From positions 3,902,001 to 3,966,000 of the forward strand of contig NZ_KV440953.1 of the NCBI RefSeq assembly GCF_001636425.1: a DNA stretch of 64,000 nt, read 5' to 3'. Below the pieces are notes generated by a model. The model ran no database searches and was not told the origin of the DNA. It saw only the letters and a list, made by a program, of their open reading frames with translations. Of this stretch, positions 25,575 through 34,129 are shown in pieces. The stretch's first letter is position 1, and each line of letters starts with the position of its first letter. This DNA is from Heyndrickxia acidicola (lineage in GTDB: Bacteria; Bacillota; Bacilli; Bacillales; Bacillaceae_C). The position numbers were made by a program, and so were the translations under genes.

Positions 25575-25807
25575 CTGCCCCGTTCGTATTATAAGGTTAA
25601 CCAGAATGCTAAATATTTCTGGTTGACCTTATTTATTTTGGTCTTATTATATCAGTAGCCAGGGTAGAACGTAACTGCCCGTGGGGCATAGACCCCGTCA
25701 GCTAAACCGTTCACCCCCTACTTGTAGAAACATGATTGAGGCTGGTTGGGACTTCGATCTCGTATAACAAGCGAAGCTGTGACACTGCATGGAGGATTTA
25801 GGGGAGT
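25575..25807 (+). mobile_element. Orphan IS110 left end with candidate bridge RNA and no transposase
   Basis: About 178 bases (25575-25752) are identical to 19084-19261, including the target junction. The following 55 bases differ at a few points: GGGACTTCGATC here versus GGGACACTTAGATC, AAGCGAAG versus AAGAGAAG, GACACTG versus GATACTG, GGATTTAG versus GGAATTAG. Here CTTCG and CGAAG form a perfect stem around the loop containing CTCGTATAAC; in the full element that stem is weaker. Homology stops at TTAGGGG and no transposase fragment follows. It may be a deletion remnant or a non-autonomous guide-RNA copy. Confidence 0.7.
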
Positions 25808-26333
25808 TCTTACAAGTGGTTTGAAATTCTGCGAATAAGCGAGTATTCACGAGAAAAATGAATCTAACTGAGGGAGTTTAAGTGTGTACCTTCACAAACT
25901 TCTTGCTTCAAGTTTAGCACAAACCTCCGTAGAACATTTAGAAAATTCAATTCGTTATATATTAAAAGGCACAGTGAACGAATCACTGTACTTTTCTACT
26001 GTTATTTTACTTCGATTTTCAATGTTATTTATCGTACAAAATGATGAGCGAATTGTGTTTTTGTACTTCAAAACAGAACCCGTTATCAGATGACTGCTTT
26101 TTTATTTTATCTGAATGGATGAATCATACAGATATTGTCGTAAAAATAAAATTCTTCCATGGACAACAATTGAATATATTATGGGTTAATAAGGAAGTTT
26201 TTAAAAGGTCCTTAGGAAAGCTTGAAGCTGAATGAAGCCATTATTCCCTCCGTTTCTGTAACAGTAAATTAAGTTTAGTGCGTTCCTCACAGTCCATTCC
26301 CGGTTAGAAGAGCCTTTAAAAGGGGGCAGTGAA
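25806..26333 (+). other. Unexplained region with short ORFs
   Basis: Two overlapping plus-strand frames (about 25884-26093 and 26041-26235) give protein-like stretches such as LSDDCFFILSEWMNHTDIVV, but neither has a good ribosome site. They may be one frameshifted small gene. A hairpin ACAGTGA/TCACTGT (25971-25989) is followed by a short T run. I cannot assign a function. Confidence 0.35.
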
Positions 26334-27872
26334 TTGAGTTTTAAGGAGAAGATTTTTGAAAAAGAAGGAAGGGCCTTTCCAGGAGCTACGTATTCCGAGA
26401 TTGTATTAGCACCGGCATATGAACAGGCAAAACGGTTTTTGCTGGATCCGATGATAGCCATTCATAAAGCCCATCTTATTATGCTGGCGGAGCAAGGGAT
26501 ATTGCCGGAAAGTGAAGCTGCTCAAATTGCAGAAGGGATTCAAGGATTAGATAAAGTTACCTTGATGCAATCCACTTATGATGGGAAATATGAGGATCTT
26601 TTTTTTCTGGTCGAAAGTAAAATTATGGACGCTGCTGGTGAAATTGGCGGAAGTCTTCATATCGCCCGCAGCCGGAATGATATGGGTGTAGCCATGTATA
26701 GAATGGTTCTCCGCGATCAGCTTCAGAGTGCAATGAAGGAGCTTCTAGCCTTTCAAGAAACCCTGTTGGAGGTCATCGATACTTATAAAGAAACGATTGT
26801 TTTAGGGCATACCCATACGCAGCAGGCGCAGCCAATGACATTCTCTCATTATCTCCTGGGAATGTACGATGTAGTGGAACGTGATTTTAAAAGACTAAAG
26901 GCGGCTTATGATACGTGTAACCTGAGTCCGCTCGGGGCAGCTGCATTTACCACGACAGGTTTTCCCATTGACCGCATAAGGGTAGCCGAACTATTGGGTT
27001 TTCAAGGCATCGTCCAGAATGCCTACGATTCGATTAGCGGTGCTGACTATTTAGGAGAAGCCGCAGCGGCTGTTCAGTTAGCTTTTATTAATCTTGGCCG
27101 TTTTTCACAGGATCTCTTATTGTGGTCCTCGCAGGAGTTTTCTGCTATTCGAGTTGCTGATCCTTATGTCCAAACAAGCTCCATTATGCCGCAAAAAAGA
27201 AATCCTGTATCGCTGGAGCATATTCGTGCATTGAGTTCAAGCGGAATTGGCAATGCCCAAACCGTCCTGCAAATGCTGCATAACACTCCGTATGGAGATA
27301 TCAACGATACCGAGGATGATCTGCAGCCTTATTTATGGAAAAGCTTAGCCCTCATTAGCCAGGTGTTTCGTTTAACAAAAGTAGTCGTCGGAACCATTGA
27401 AGTGAATGAAGCACTATTAAAAAAGAGGGCAAAAGAAAGCTTTGCAGCTATTACAGAATTAGCGGACACCATATTTAGAGAAACAAAGATTCCTTTCCGT
27501 ACCGCCCATTCAATTGCCAGTAAGGTTGTAGGGATTTCCTTTGAAAGAGAGTTGAATGCCACCCATGTCACATCGCGCCTGGTAGATGAGGCTGCAGCAG
27601 GAGTGGTGGGCTATCCATTGAATCTGCCGGAAGAAGTGGTTCGTACTGCGATGGATCCCGGCCATTTCGTCCAAATTCGGTCGCACCCGGGCGGACCTGC
27701 CCCGAAGGAAATGAAACGGGGGATTGCTGTAAGGAAGGAACGTCTAAGAGAGAACATAAAAGCACTCAAGGCTGAAGCAGACTCGATTGATGAATGTACG
27801 CAAAGACTTGATCAGCTGATACAAGGCTTTGGCCACTCGAATAAAGAAGATGATGATACAAAATCAGTGTAA
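26334..27872 (+). CDS. Argininosuccinate lyase family enzyme (paralogue, probably catabolic)
   Basis: The protein has 512 residues against about 460 for ArgH. Family motifs are complete: LHIARSRNDMGVAMYRMVLR, LGHTHTQQAQPMTFSHYL and the fumarase-superfamily signature SSIMPQKRNPVSLEH with the catalytic Ser. An extended C-terminus with VQIRSHPGGPAPKEMKR is unusual. No argG or other arginine gene is nearby; the next three genes encode an ABC importer. A substrate with a carbon-nitrogen succinyl bond other than argininosuccinate is possible (some family members cleave EDDS). Start is TTG at 26334 after AAGGGGGCAG. Confidence 0.75.
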   Translation: MSFKEKIFEKEGRAFPGATYSEIVLAPAYEQAKRFLLDPMIAIHKAHLIMLAEQGILPESEAAQIAEGIQGLDKVTLMQSTYDGKYEDLFFLVESKIMDAAGEIGGSLHIARSRNDMGVAMYRMVLRDQLQSAMKELLAFQETLLEVIDTYKETIVLGHTHTQQAQPMTFSHYLLGMYDVVERDFKRLKAAYDTCNLSPLGAAAFTTTGFPIDRIRVAELLGFQGIVQNAYDSISGADYLGEAAAAVQLAFINLGRFSQDLLLWSSQEFSAIRVADPYVQTSSIMPQKRNPVSLEHIRALSSSGIGNAQTVLQMLHNTPYGDINDTEDDLQPYLWKSLALISQVFRLTKVVVGTIEVNEALLKKRAKESFAAITELADTIFRETKIPFRTAHSIASKVVGISFERELNATHVTSRLVDEAAAGVVGYPLNLPEEVVRTAMDPGHFVQIRSHPGGPAPKEMKRGIAVRKERLRENIKALKAEADSIDECTQRLDQLIQGFGHSNKEDDDTKSV

Positions 27873-28031
27873 TGCTGCATACCAATCGTTCACGTTCGTT
27901 GTAGGAGACGGAGTGCAGCAAGTTCCTAATGTGAGGCACTTTCCGGCTGGTTTTACCCGGAAAATCAGTAAGTAATCCTTAACCATATCGAAAGGATATC
28001 GTTCAGTTTACTTAATAAGGGGGCTTTATCA

Positions 28032-29321
28032 TTGAAAAAAAGTGTGTTTACATTTCTTGTTGTGGTCCTTGCGCTCGGTTTAGTACTTGCCGGCTGCGGA
28101 AAAAGTGACACTTCTTCCGGCGGAAAGGTAACCCTCACGTATTGGCAGTATACCTTCCCTGCGAAAGTTACAGAGATGAATAGTTTGATTAAAAAATTTG
28201 AAGCAGAGAATCCGAATATTAAAATCGTTGCCCAGGATTTCCCTTATGACCAATATAATCAAAAGGTTGCTGCTGCCATGCATGCCGGTAAAGGTCCGGA
28301 TATCATGAACCTTTATTACGGCTGGCTGCCTCAATATGTAAAACAAGGCTATCTTCAGCCCATACCTCAGGATTTGATGAGTACCTCCAGTATTGAAAGC
28401 CACTTCATTCCAATGATTAAAGCATCAAAAATAAACGGCCAGTATTATACTTTGCCAATCGCGGTACGGTCGCTTGCCTTATTCTACAATAAAGACATGT
28501 TTAAACAAGCGGGTTTGAACCCGAATGCCCCTCCGAAAACCTGGGATGAGCTGATTCAGGATGCCAAGAAGATGACGAAGCGGGACAGTAATGGGAAGCT
28601 TGGGCAGGAAGGCTTTGCCTGGGATGTAAATGGCCAGGGATATCATGCATTTGAAGAGGTCCTCCTTCGCCAGTGGGGTGTTGAACCATTCAGCGCCGAT
28701 GGAAAAAAAGTAGAATGGAATTCCTCGCCGAGTGGCCTGGCTGCCTTTACGTATTGGATCAACATGGAGAAGAAAGAAAAAATCGGGGAGCCTAATTTCC
28801 TGACAGATTATAATACAGCGTTTAAAGCAGGAAAAGCCGGCATTATTATCGATGGCTCCTTTGATATTGCTGCGATAAAGGATGCAGCAAAATTTAATTG
28901 GGGGGTTGCACCGCTTCCTGTAAAAGAAGAGGGCGGGATTGAGTCAAACTTCGGTTCCTATTGGACGAACGGCATTGCCAAGGGAGTATCAGGTGCAAAA
29001 ATGGATGCCGCAAAGAAATTTATCAAATTCCTCATTTCAGATGATACCCAGAAGGATTGGCTCAAAAATGTGGGCGAAATCCCGGCAGCTGCTTCCTTTG
29101 CCAATGACCAAACAATCAACAACGACCCTATTTACGGTCCGTTTGTTGCAGGCTTGAAATATGCTCATGCAACCTTCTTTGTGGATGAAGCAAAAGAACG
29201 GGATTCCATGTCTTCGCAAATTGATAAAATCCTATTAAACAACGAGCCTATTGATAAAACCTTCGACTCTCTCGTTAAAGAGCAGCAACAGATCCGGGAT
29301 GATTATTTCCAAAATAACTAA
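28032..29321 (+). CDS. CUT1-type ABC importer, solute-binding lipoprotein
   Basis: This 429-residue protein has a lipoprotein signal (residues 1-22) ending LVLAGC. The mature part is a type-1 extracellular solute-binding protein: KVTLTYWQYTFPAKVTEMNS, GPDIMNLYYGWLPQYVKQGY and IGEPNFLTDYNTAFKAGKAG. It captures an oligosaccharide, glycoside or polyol outside the membrane for the two permeases downstream. Start is TTG at 28032, nine bases after AAGGGGG. The terminator at 29479 and a large hairpin repeat separate it from the permeases, so it is probably made in excess over them. Confidence 0.9.
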   Translation: MKKSVFTFLVVVLALGLVLAGCGKSDTSSGGKVTLTYWQYTFPAKVTEMNSLIKKFEAENPNIKIVAQDFPYDQYNQKVAAAMHAGKGPDIMNLYYGWLPQYVKQGYLQPIPQDLMSTSSIESHFIPMIKASKINGQYYTLPIAVRSLALFYNKDMFKQAGLNPNAPPKTWDELIQDAKKMTKRDSNGKLGQEGFAWDVNGQGYHAFEEVLLRQWGVEPFSADGKKVEWNSSPSGLAAFTYWINMEKKEKIGEPNFLTDYNTAFKAGKAGIIIDGSFDIAAIKDAAKFNWGVAPLPVKEEGGIESNFGSYWTNGIAKGVSGAKMDAAKKFIKFLISDDTQKDWLKNVGEIPAAASFANDQTINNDPIYGPFVAGLKYAHATFFVDEAKERDSMSSQIDKILLNNEPIDKTFDSLVKEQQQIRDDYFQNN

Positions 29322-29478
29322 AGACCGGCTTTGATAAATAGGTTCAGCTTAGATTCCATGGTGATTGTGAAAAAGAAGTTTTCTGCGGGAAAAGTGTGGG
29401 CTATGAGGAGAATGTTATGGCATAAAGCGGGACTCGGGACTCTGTTGTTTAGTATCACTTAAAAGCAAAATTCACAAG

Positions 29479-29510
29479 ACGCTTGGAAGTATACTCCAAG
29501 CGTTTCTTTT
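29479..29510 (+). terminator. Intercistronic attenuator between solute-binding protein and permease
   Basis: ACGCTTGGA and TCCAAGCGT arms around a seven-base loop are followed by TTCTTTT. Placed inside an operon, it would lower permease expression. Confidence 0.75.
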
Positions 29511-29554
29511 AAGAGCATAAGAAAGTGAATCCATTTAACCAAGCAAGTCTTTAT

Positions 29555-29706
29555 CCAGCTCCAGCGCCTATCGTCTAGCGGATTTCTCCGTCTTCTCCCT
29601 ACGATAAGTCAACAACAGCTCGTGAAGGACCTCGCTGTGTTTCCTTTATCTCAGTCGAAGACTACGGAATCCGTACGCCGATGAGCAAGGCGCTTGCGCT
29701 TTTCTT
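29555..29706. repeat. Copy 1 of the long ABC-operon hairpin repeat
   Basis: It begins CCAGCTCCAGCGCC and ends GGCGCTTGCGCTTTTC; the arms CGGATTTCTCCGTC and GACTACGGAATCCG fold back. The other copies are at 35958 and 50339. It lies immediately before the permease ribosome site. Confidence 0.8.
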
Positions 29707-29728
29707 AATAAGAAAGGAGGGCTTGAAT

Positions 29729-30667
29729 TTGTCTGCCGTGAGCGAAGTTATGAAGAAAAAGTATACAAAAAAGAACAGCCTGCCGCCGTTAAAGCTGAAA
29801 ACGAAGCGGGCTCTGACTGCCTACTCGTTTTTAGCGATTCCTTTATTATTTTTCTTGTGTGTGCGTATTGTACCAACCCTGTATTCCTTTTCCATGTCCT
29901 TTTCCCACCAGGATGGAAGTGGATTTACGCTGGTAAATTATCAAAAGCTCATGAAGGATCCGGTGTTTTGTAAAGCGGTTTGGAATACAGTTAAATACGT
30001 TATCATTACTGTTCCCGTGCAAATGGCTCTGGGGTTAATCATTGCCTTGGCCATCGAGCGTGTTCATCATTTCCGCTGGTTTTACCGGATGATTTATTTC
30101 TTGCCCTACATTACTTCGGTTGTAGCAGTCAGCTGGGTCTGGCGTTTGATGTTTGATCCGAATGTCGGCTTCTTAAATGAATTTCTTGGTTTAGTAGGCA
30201 TTCATCCACAAAACTGGCTATCCGATCCAAAGCAAGCCTTACTGTGTGTAAGTGGTGTAATGATTTGGCAGTCAATGGGATTCAGCATGCTGATTTTTAT
30301 GGCAGGGCTCCAGGGGATTCCAAAACAATTATATGAAGCCGCCCAGATGGATGGGGCAGGAGGCTGGAAAATCTTTTGGAGGATTACGCTGCCGCTTTTA
30401 AATCCTACGATCGTCTTTTTGGCTGTTACGGGTGTTATTCAGGCGCTTCAAACCTTTACACAAATTGAAAACCTGACAGGAGGAAGCAGTGCAGATGCAG
30501 GCGGTCCGTTGAACAGTACAATCAGCATGGTGGTCTATATGTACAAAAATGCATTCCAGGATTTTAATATGCAGTATGCATCAGCGGTTGCAGTCGTTCT
30601 CTTTATCTTTATTTTACTGGTGACACTCCTGCAAATGAAAATCCTCAATAAAAGCTATGAATATTAG
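29729..30667 (+). CDS. CUT1-type ABC importer, permease (MalF/UgpA type)
   Basis: The protein has about 312 residues and six membrane segments, starting TAYSFLAIPLLFFLCVRIVP. The EAA loop QGIPKQLYEAAQMDGAGGWK contacts the ATPase. The frame is open from 29681 inside the hairpin repeat, but AAAGGAGG lies eight bases before the TTG at 29729, giving MSAVSEVMKKKY. The second permease starts 13 bases after the stop. No ATPase gene is in the operon, so a shared MsmX-like ATPase encoded elsewhere is likely. Confidence 0.88.
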   Translation: MSAVSEVMKKKYTKKNSLPPLKLKTKRALTAYSFLAIPLLFFLCVRIVPTLYSFSMSFSHQDGSGFTLVNYQKLMKDPVFCKAVWNTVKYVIITVPVQMALGLIIALAIERVHHFRWFYRMIYFLPYITSVVAVSWVWRLMFDPNVGFLNEFLGLVGIHPQNWLSDPKQALLCVSGVMIWQSMGFSMLIFMAGLQGIPKQLYEAAQMDGAGGWKIFWRITLPLLNPTIVFLAVTGVIQALQTFTQIENLTGGSSADAGGPLNSTISMVVYMYKNAFQDFNMQYASAVAVVLFIFILLVTLLQMKILNKSYEY

Positions 30668-30679
30668 GAGGTGAGAAGG

Positions 30680-31510
30680 GTGAAAAAGCAAAAAGGGAAA
30701 GGGCCATATTGGCTGATCCATATTTTTTTGCTTGCAGGAGTGGCCGTTGTAGGGTTTCCATTTCTTTGGATGGTTGTATCCTCCTTTAAAAGCCTTCCTG
30801 ATTTTTATACTTTTTCATTCTGGCCCAAAAAACTTGATCTATCTGCCTACACGTTCATTTTACAGAAAACAGACTATTTGCAGTGGTATCTTAATAGCAT
30901 CATCGTTGGTGCCGTTGTGACCATTAGCAGTTTAGTGTTTAATTCGCTGATTGGCTATACGCTGGCAAAATATACATTCCCGGGAGGCAAGGCCATCCTT
31001 ATTTTGATTTTAAGCACGATGATGATTCCAACAGAAATGCTGGTTATTCCATGGTATATGATGGGAACAAAAGTGAATCTGATTGATAACTATTTGGGAA
31101 TCATGTTCCCGGGTTTAATAGAAGCATTTGGTATTTTCCTCATGCGGCAGTTTATGATGGGGATTCCGAATGATTTACTGGATGCAGCCAGAATGGACGG
31201 AATGAGTGAATTTAACATCTGGTGGCGTGTGGCACTTCCTCAGGTAAAACCGGGATTATCTGCATTAGGAATTATAACGTTTTTGGGAAACTGGAATGCG
31301 TACCTGTGGCCGGTCATTTGTATATCATCGGAACAATTAAGGACGCTGCCTGTTGGAATTTCCCTTTATGCGACTGGTGATTCGGGGGGGATTCAATGGA
31401 ATACCATTATGGGTATGAGTACTCTTGCTGTTATCCCGATGATTATCGTTTTTCTTATTTTCCAGCGAAAAATTGTAGAAGGGATTGCTCTGACAGGAGT
31501 GAAGGGGTAA
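30680..31510 (+). CDS. CUT1-type ABC importer, permease (MalG/UgpE type)
   Basis: The protein has about 276 residues with six membrane segments. The EAA loop is MGIPNDLLDAARMDGMSEFN, and AGVAVVGFPFLWMVVSSFKS is the first helix. AGGAGG (30666-30671) overlaps the end of the preceding gene and lies eight bases before GTG 30680; an in-frame GTG at 30671 overlaps the ribosome site and is unlikely. Last gene of the operon. Substrate is not readable from permeases. Confidence 0.88.
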   Translation: MKKQKGKGPYWLIHIFLLAGVAVVGFPFLWMVVSSFKSLPDFYTFSFWPKKLDLSAYTFILQKTDYLQWYLNSIIVGAVVTISSLVFNSLIGYTLAKYTFPGGKAILILILSTMMIPTEMLVIPWYMMGTKVNLIDNYLGIMFPGLIEAFGIFLMRQFMMGIPNDLLDAARMDGMSEFNIWWRVALPQVKPGLSALGIITFLGNWNAYLWPVICISSEQLRTLPVGISLYATGDSGGIQWNTIMGMSTLAVIPMIIVFLIFQRKIVEGIALTGVKG

Positions 31511-31782
31511 CGAATGTACAGAGAATGATTTTATTGGCCATGAATTCTACCATTGTTGCAAAGAATATCATTACTGAATTATTAAGGAACGGGATTTAAT
31601 TCCTATTTGGTAGGATGCCTGCCTCAAAAAAATTGCTTTTTTTCCTCCAATATGCTATTATTAAGATAATTATTTTTATTTGAATGTTTAGAAATAAAAA
31701 GGTTTGTTTAAATTTCTATACATTGGGTAAAATAAAAACGATATTACTATTTATGTGTTAAAGCACTAGGAGGCAAGAAAAA

Positions 31783-31983
31783 ATGGAACATGGTACAGTA
31801 AAATGGTTTAATGCAGAAAAAGGCTTTGGTTTCATCGAGCGCGAAAGTGGAGACGATGTATTCGTACACTTCTCAGCTATTCAAGGTGAAGGCTTCAAAA
31901 CTCTTGAAGAAGGCCAAAAAGTAACATTTGACGTTGAGCAAGGCGCACGCGGACCTCAAGCAGTAAATGTACAAAAAGCATAA
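31783..31983 (+). CDS. Cold shock protein, second copy
   Basis: This 66-residue protein differs from the one at 22947 at only about nine positions. KGFGFIE and VFVHFSAI motifs are intact. The upstream CACTAGGAGGCAA block is shared with the first gene. It is monocistronic with its own terminator. Two near-identical csp genes 9 kb apart, not in tandem, imply separate regulation. Confidence 0.96.
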   Translation: MEHGTVKWFNAEKGFGFIERESGDDVFVHFSAIQGEGFKTLEEGQKVTFDVEQGARGPQAVNVQKA

Positions 31984-31991
31984 ATGACCAT

Positions 31992-32027
31992 AAAGGTGAT
32001 GCTTCGCAGGAAGTTTCACCTTTTTAT
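31992..32027 (+). terminator. Terminator of the second cold shock gene
   Basis: AAAGGTGA and TCACCTTT arms with a 16-base spacer are followed by TTATT. Confidence 0.75.
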
Positions 32028-32066
32028 TATGTTTGGCTCTTTTTAACATGGTTGTTATTTTATAAA

Positions 32067-32217
32067 GGCTCTTTTCGTAAACTTTGTTGCTAATGGACAA
32101 AAAAATGATTTGAAATTAAGTTTTAGTATTACAAGGTGTGAATAGCCTACAAAAAGATGCCACGAAGACAGACAACATACGGATTCGCCCGTTGCGGAAA
32201 TAGATGTGAAAACAGCT
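32067..32217 (+). repeat. Copy C of the GGCTCTTTTCGT repeat family
   Basis: The left end GGCTCTTTTCGTAAACTTTG is complete and the right end degenerates at GAAAACAGCT. The inner block GACAGACAACATACGGA is shared (inverted or direct) with copies A and D. It ends about 35 bases before the hemolysin III start, so it forms most of that gene's leader. Confidence 0.7.
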
Positions 32218-32252
32218 TTATGTAAGGAACTGAAATTGGGAGGGATGGCAGC

Positions 32253-32888
32253 TTGGCAAACACTCATACATTTACAAAGGGAGAAGAGATTGCAAATTCC
32301 ATTACACACGGAGTAGGTGCGATTTTAAGTATTGCAGCACTTGTCCTATTAATTACTTTTTCCAGTATTCACGGCAATGTGTGGCAAATAGTAAGCTTTA
32401 CAATCTTCGGCGCTACGATGTTTTTTTTGTATCTATCTTCCACTCTCGTTCATTCTTTTCGTGCTGGAAAGGCAAAGGATATCTTTGAAATTATGGATCA
32501 CTCCGCCATCTACTTTTTTATAGCAGGAACTTCTACTCCTCTGTTATTTATGGTGGTAAAAGGGTGGCAGGGCTGGACTCTGTTTGGTGTTGTCTGGGGT
32601 CTTGCGGTTTTTGGAACGGTTTTTAAGTGTTTTTTTGTAAAAAAGTACTTATTTACTTCTACCATTCTTTATGTGGCAATGGGCTGGTCGATTATGTTTG
32701 TATGGAAATTTATCATGCAGGGTGTCGACAGGCAAGGGATTGCGCTTATAGTAGCAGGGGGCATTTTGTATACACTGGGTTCCATCTTCTATATTTGGAG
32801 AGGATTTAAGTTTCATCATATGATTTGGCATATCTTCGTTCTTTTTGGCACGGTTTGCCACTTTTTTGCGATCTTTTTGTATCTATAA
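32253..32888 (+). CDS. Hemolysin III / PAQR-like membrane protein (YplQ type)
   Basis: This 211-residue protein has seven membrane segments. The conserved polar residues are present: E-ANSITHGVGA, SSTLVHSF, DHSAIYFFIAGT and the final FKFHHMIWHIFVLFGTVCHF with paired His, thought to bind zinc in this superfamily. Some members are linked to membrane fluidity control rather than haemolysis. The TTG at 32253 lies nine bases after GGGAGG; an ATG at 32245 is in another frame. Monocistronic. Confidence 0.88.
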   Translation: MANTHTFTKGEEIANSITHGVGAILSIAALVLLITFSSIHGNVWQIVSFTIFGATMFFLYLSSTLVHSFRAGKAKDIFEIMDHSAIYFFIAGTSTPLLFMVVKGWQGWTLFGVVWGLAVFGTVFKCFFVKKYLFTSTILYVAMGWSIMFVWKFIMQGVDRQGIALIVAGGILYTLGSIFYIWRGFKFHHMIWHIFVLFGTVCHFFAIFLYL

Positions 32889-32925
32889 TTTGTTTTTACT
32901 TCAGATGTGAAATAGAGCTTAACGC

Positions 32926-32949
32926 GGCCAGTCATTTGGCCTTTTTTTT
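32926..32949 (+). terminator. Terminator of the hemolysin III gene
   Basis: A GGCCA/TGGCC stem with a six-base loop is followed by eight T. Confidence 0.8.
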
Positions 32950-33051
32950 ATGGTTTTTTGAGAATGATAAAGATGATGTTGGCTAATAAGCCATTCGAGA
33001 TTTGGTAGAGAAAATTGCAGAAGAATTTAATAGGGGCATAGGGGTAAAAAA

Positions 33052-33083
33052 AACCCCTGCGGTCGAACAGCAGGGGTTAAAAA
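33052..33083. terminator. Terminator-like hairpin
   Basis: AACCCCTGC and GCAGGGGTT are perfect arms around a nine-base loop, with A-rich left and AAAAAGG right flanks. It would work better on the minus strand. Confidence 0.6.
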
Positions 33084-33686
33084 GGTATTAGTAAAAATGG
33101 TATTTCTATCATACCATGTTTGAAGGCAATAAACTAGTTTTTTCTAAGCATGTGCATCATTTGTAAAATAATTAGCTGTATATTCGCACGAACTTCTTTT
33201 TTTAGATATGCTGGTTATTTTGTGGAAGAAGCGGCTAAATAATTGGTTTTCATTTTAATTGACCAAAAGGCTTTCCTTCTTTTATTCGGCACGGTGAAGT
33301 GATATAGGTATAGTTCTGACAAAGGGTAAGCCTTTCGGTCAATAAAAAAGGGTGCAATGTAATTATGATTAGGGAGTACTAAGTGAGAGGGGTCACTATC
33401 ACTTTGTACTCCTTTATTGTAGATAAGAATGATGAAGAAAAGGTAAAGAAAGTGTAAAGAATTGTTAAACATGAAGGAGCAGATCATCAGCTGGGCTCGT
33501 TCAGTATTTTATATTATTGTAAATTAATCCTTATTTGGAAATAATACATATATTTCTGGGTATAACGTTATGAGAATTTTTGAATAATTATATTAAAAAT
33601 GAATACAACAGCATATAAAAAGACCGAATATTTTTTCGATATAATAAGAAGTGGACGGGAAAAAGGAAATACGGGGGTTAAAAATC
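33084..33686. other. Intergenic, mostly AT-rich
   Basis: Open minus-strand frames here (about 33215-33487 and 33593-33802) lack ribosome sites and show no protein-like composition. No other signal was seen. Confidence 0.35.
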
Positions 33687-33824
33687 ATGCCGCGACACCG
33701 ATGGCTAACGCCAGAGGAAATGAAAAGAAAGCAGGATCGGAATAAAAAATTACGGATTGCTGTCCTTATCCTGGCAATTATTTTATTGAGTGCCATCCTC
33801 ACACTGCTGGAAAATAAGATTTAA
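33687..33824 (+). CDS. Small membrane protein, 45 residues
   Basis: The basic N-terminus MPRHRWLTPEEMKRKQ is followed by one membrane helix (AVLILAIILLSAILTLL). ACGGGGGTT lies about ten bases before the ATG, a weak site. The layout (charged start, single helix, short tail) is common among small Bacillus membrane peptides. No family recognised. Confidence 0.5.
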   Translation: MPRHRWLTPEEMKRKQDRNKKLRIAVLILAIILLSAILTLLENKI

Positions 33825-33861
33825 GGATCGAAAGGGCTCTAAAAGAAATTAGGGATTTTCT

Positions 33862-33906
33862 GCATTAACGCACTAAAGGGGTCAGACCCCTTTAGTGCGT
33901 TAATGC
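33862..33906. repeat. Near-perfect 22-bp palindrome
   Basis: Arms 33862-33883 and 33885-33906 are fully complementary around one base, with core AAAGGGGTCAGACCCCTTT. It is followed by TATAAAATAG rather than a T run, so a simple terminator is unlikely. Confidence 0.75.
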
Positions 33907-34129
33907 TATAAAATAGTCTGCTGATTATTCGAGGGTATTATTTTTGTAGAGTAGGAATAAGTTTATATCTGTAGCAGAAAAAGAAAACTAAACCAAATTA
34001 TTGAAATTTATATTGATTTTTACATAGTCATCAAGTAATATTAATATCCGTAAAACACATAAGGATAGTCGGGATTAAAAAGAGAACCGCTTTCCTGAAT
34101 GTAAACCGAAAGAATAGAGGGGGAGCTTT

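Noticed and set aside
29681-29728. N-terminal extension of permease 1 starting inside the hairpin repeat
   Set aside because: The extension is encoded by repeat sequence and has no ribosome site, whereas TTG 29729 has AAAGGAGG at eight bases.
33215-33802. Two minus-strand ORFs of 69-90 residues
   Set aside because: They have no ribosome sites and no recognisable domain, and one runs antisense to the small membrane protein gene.
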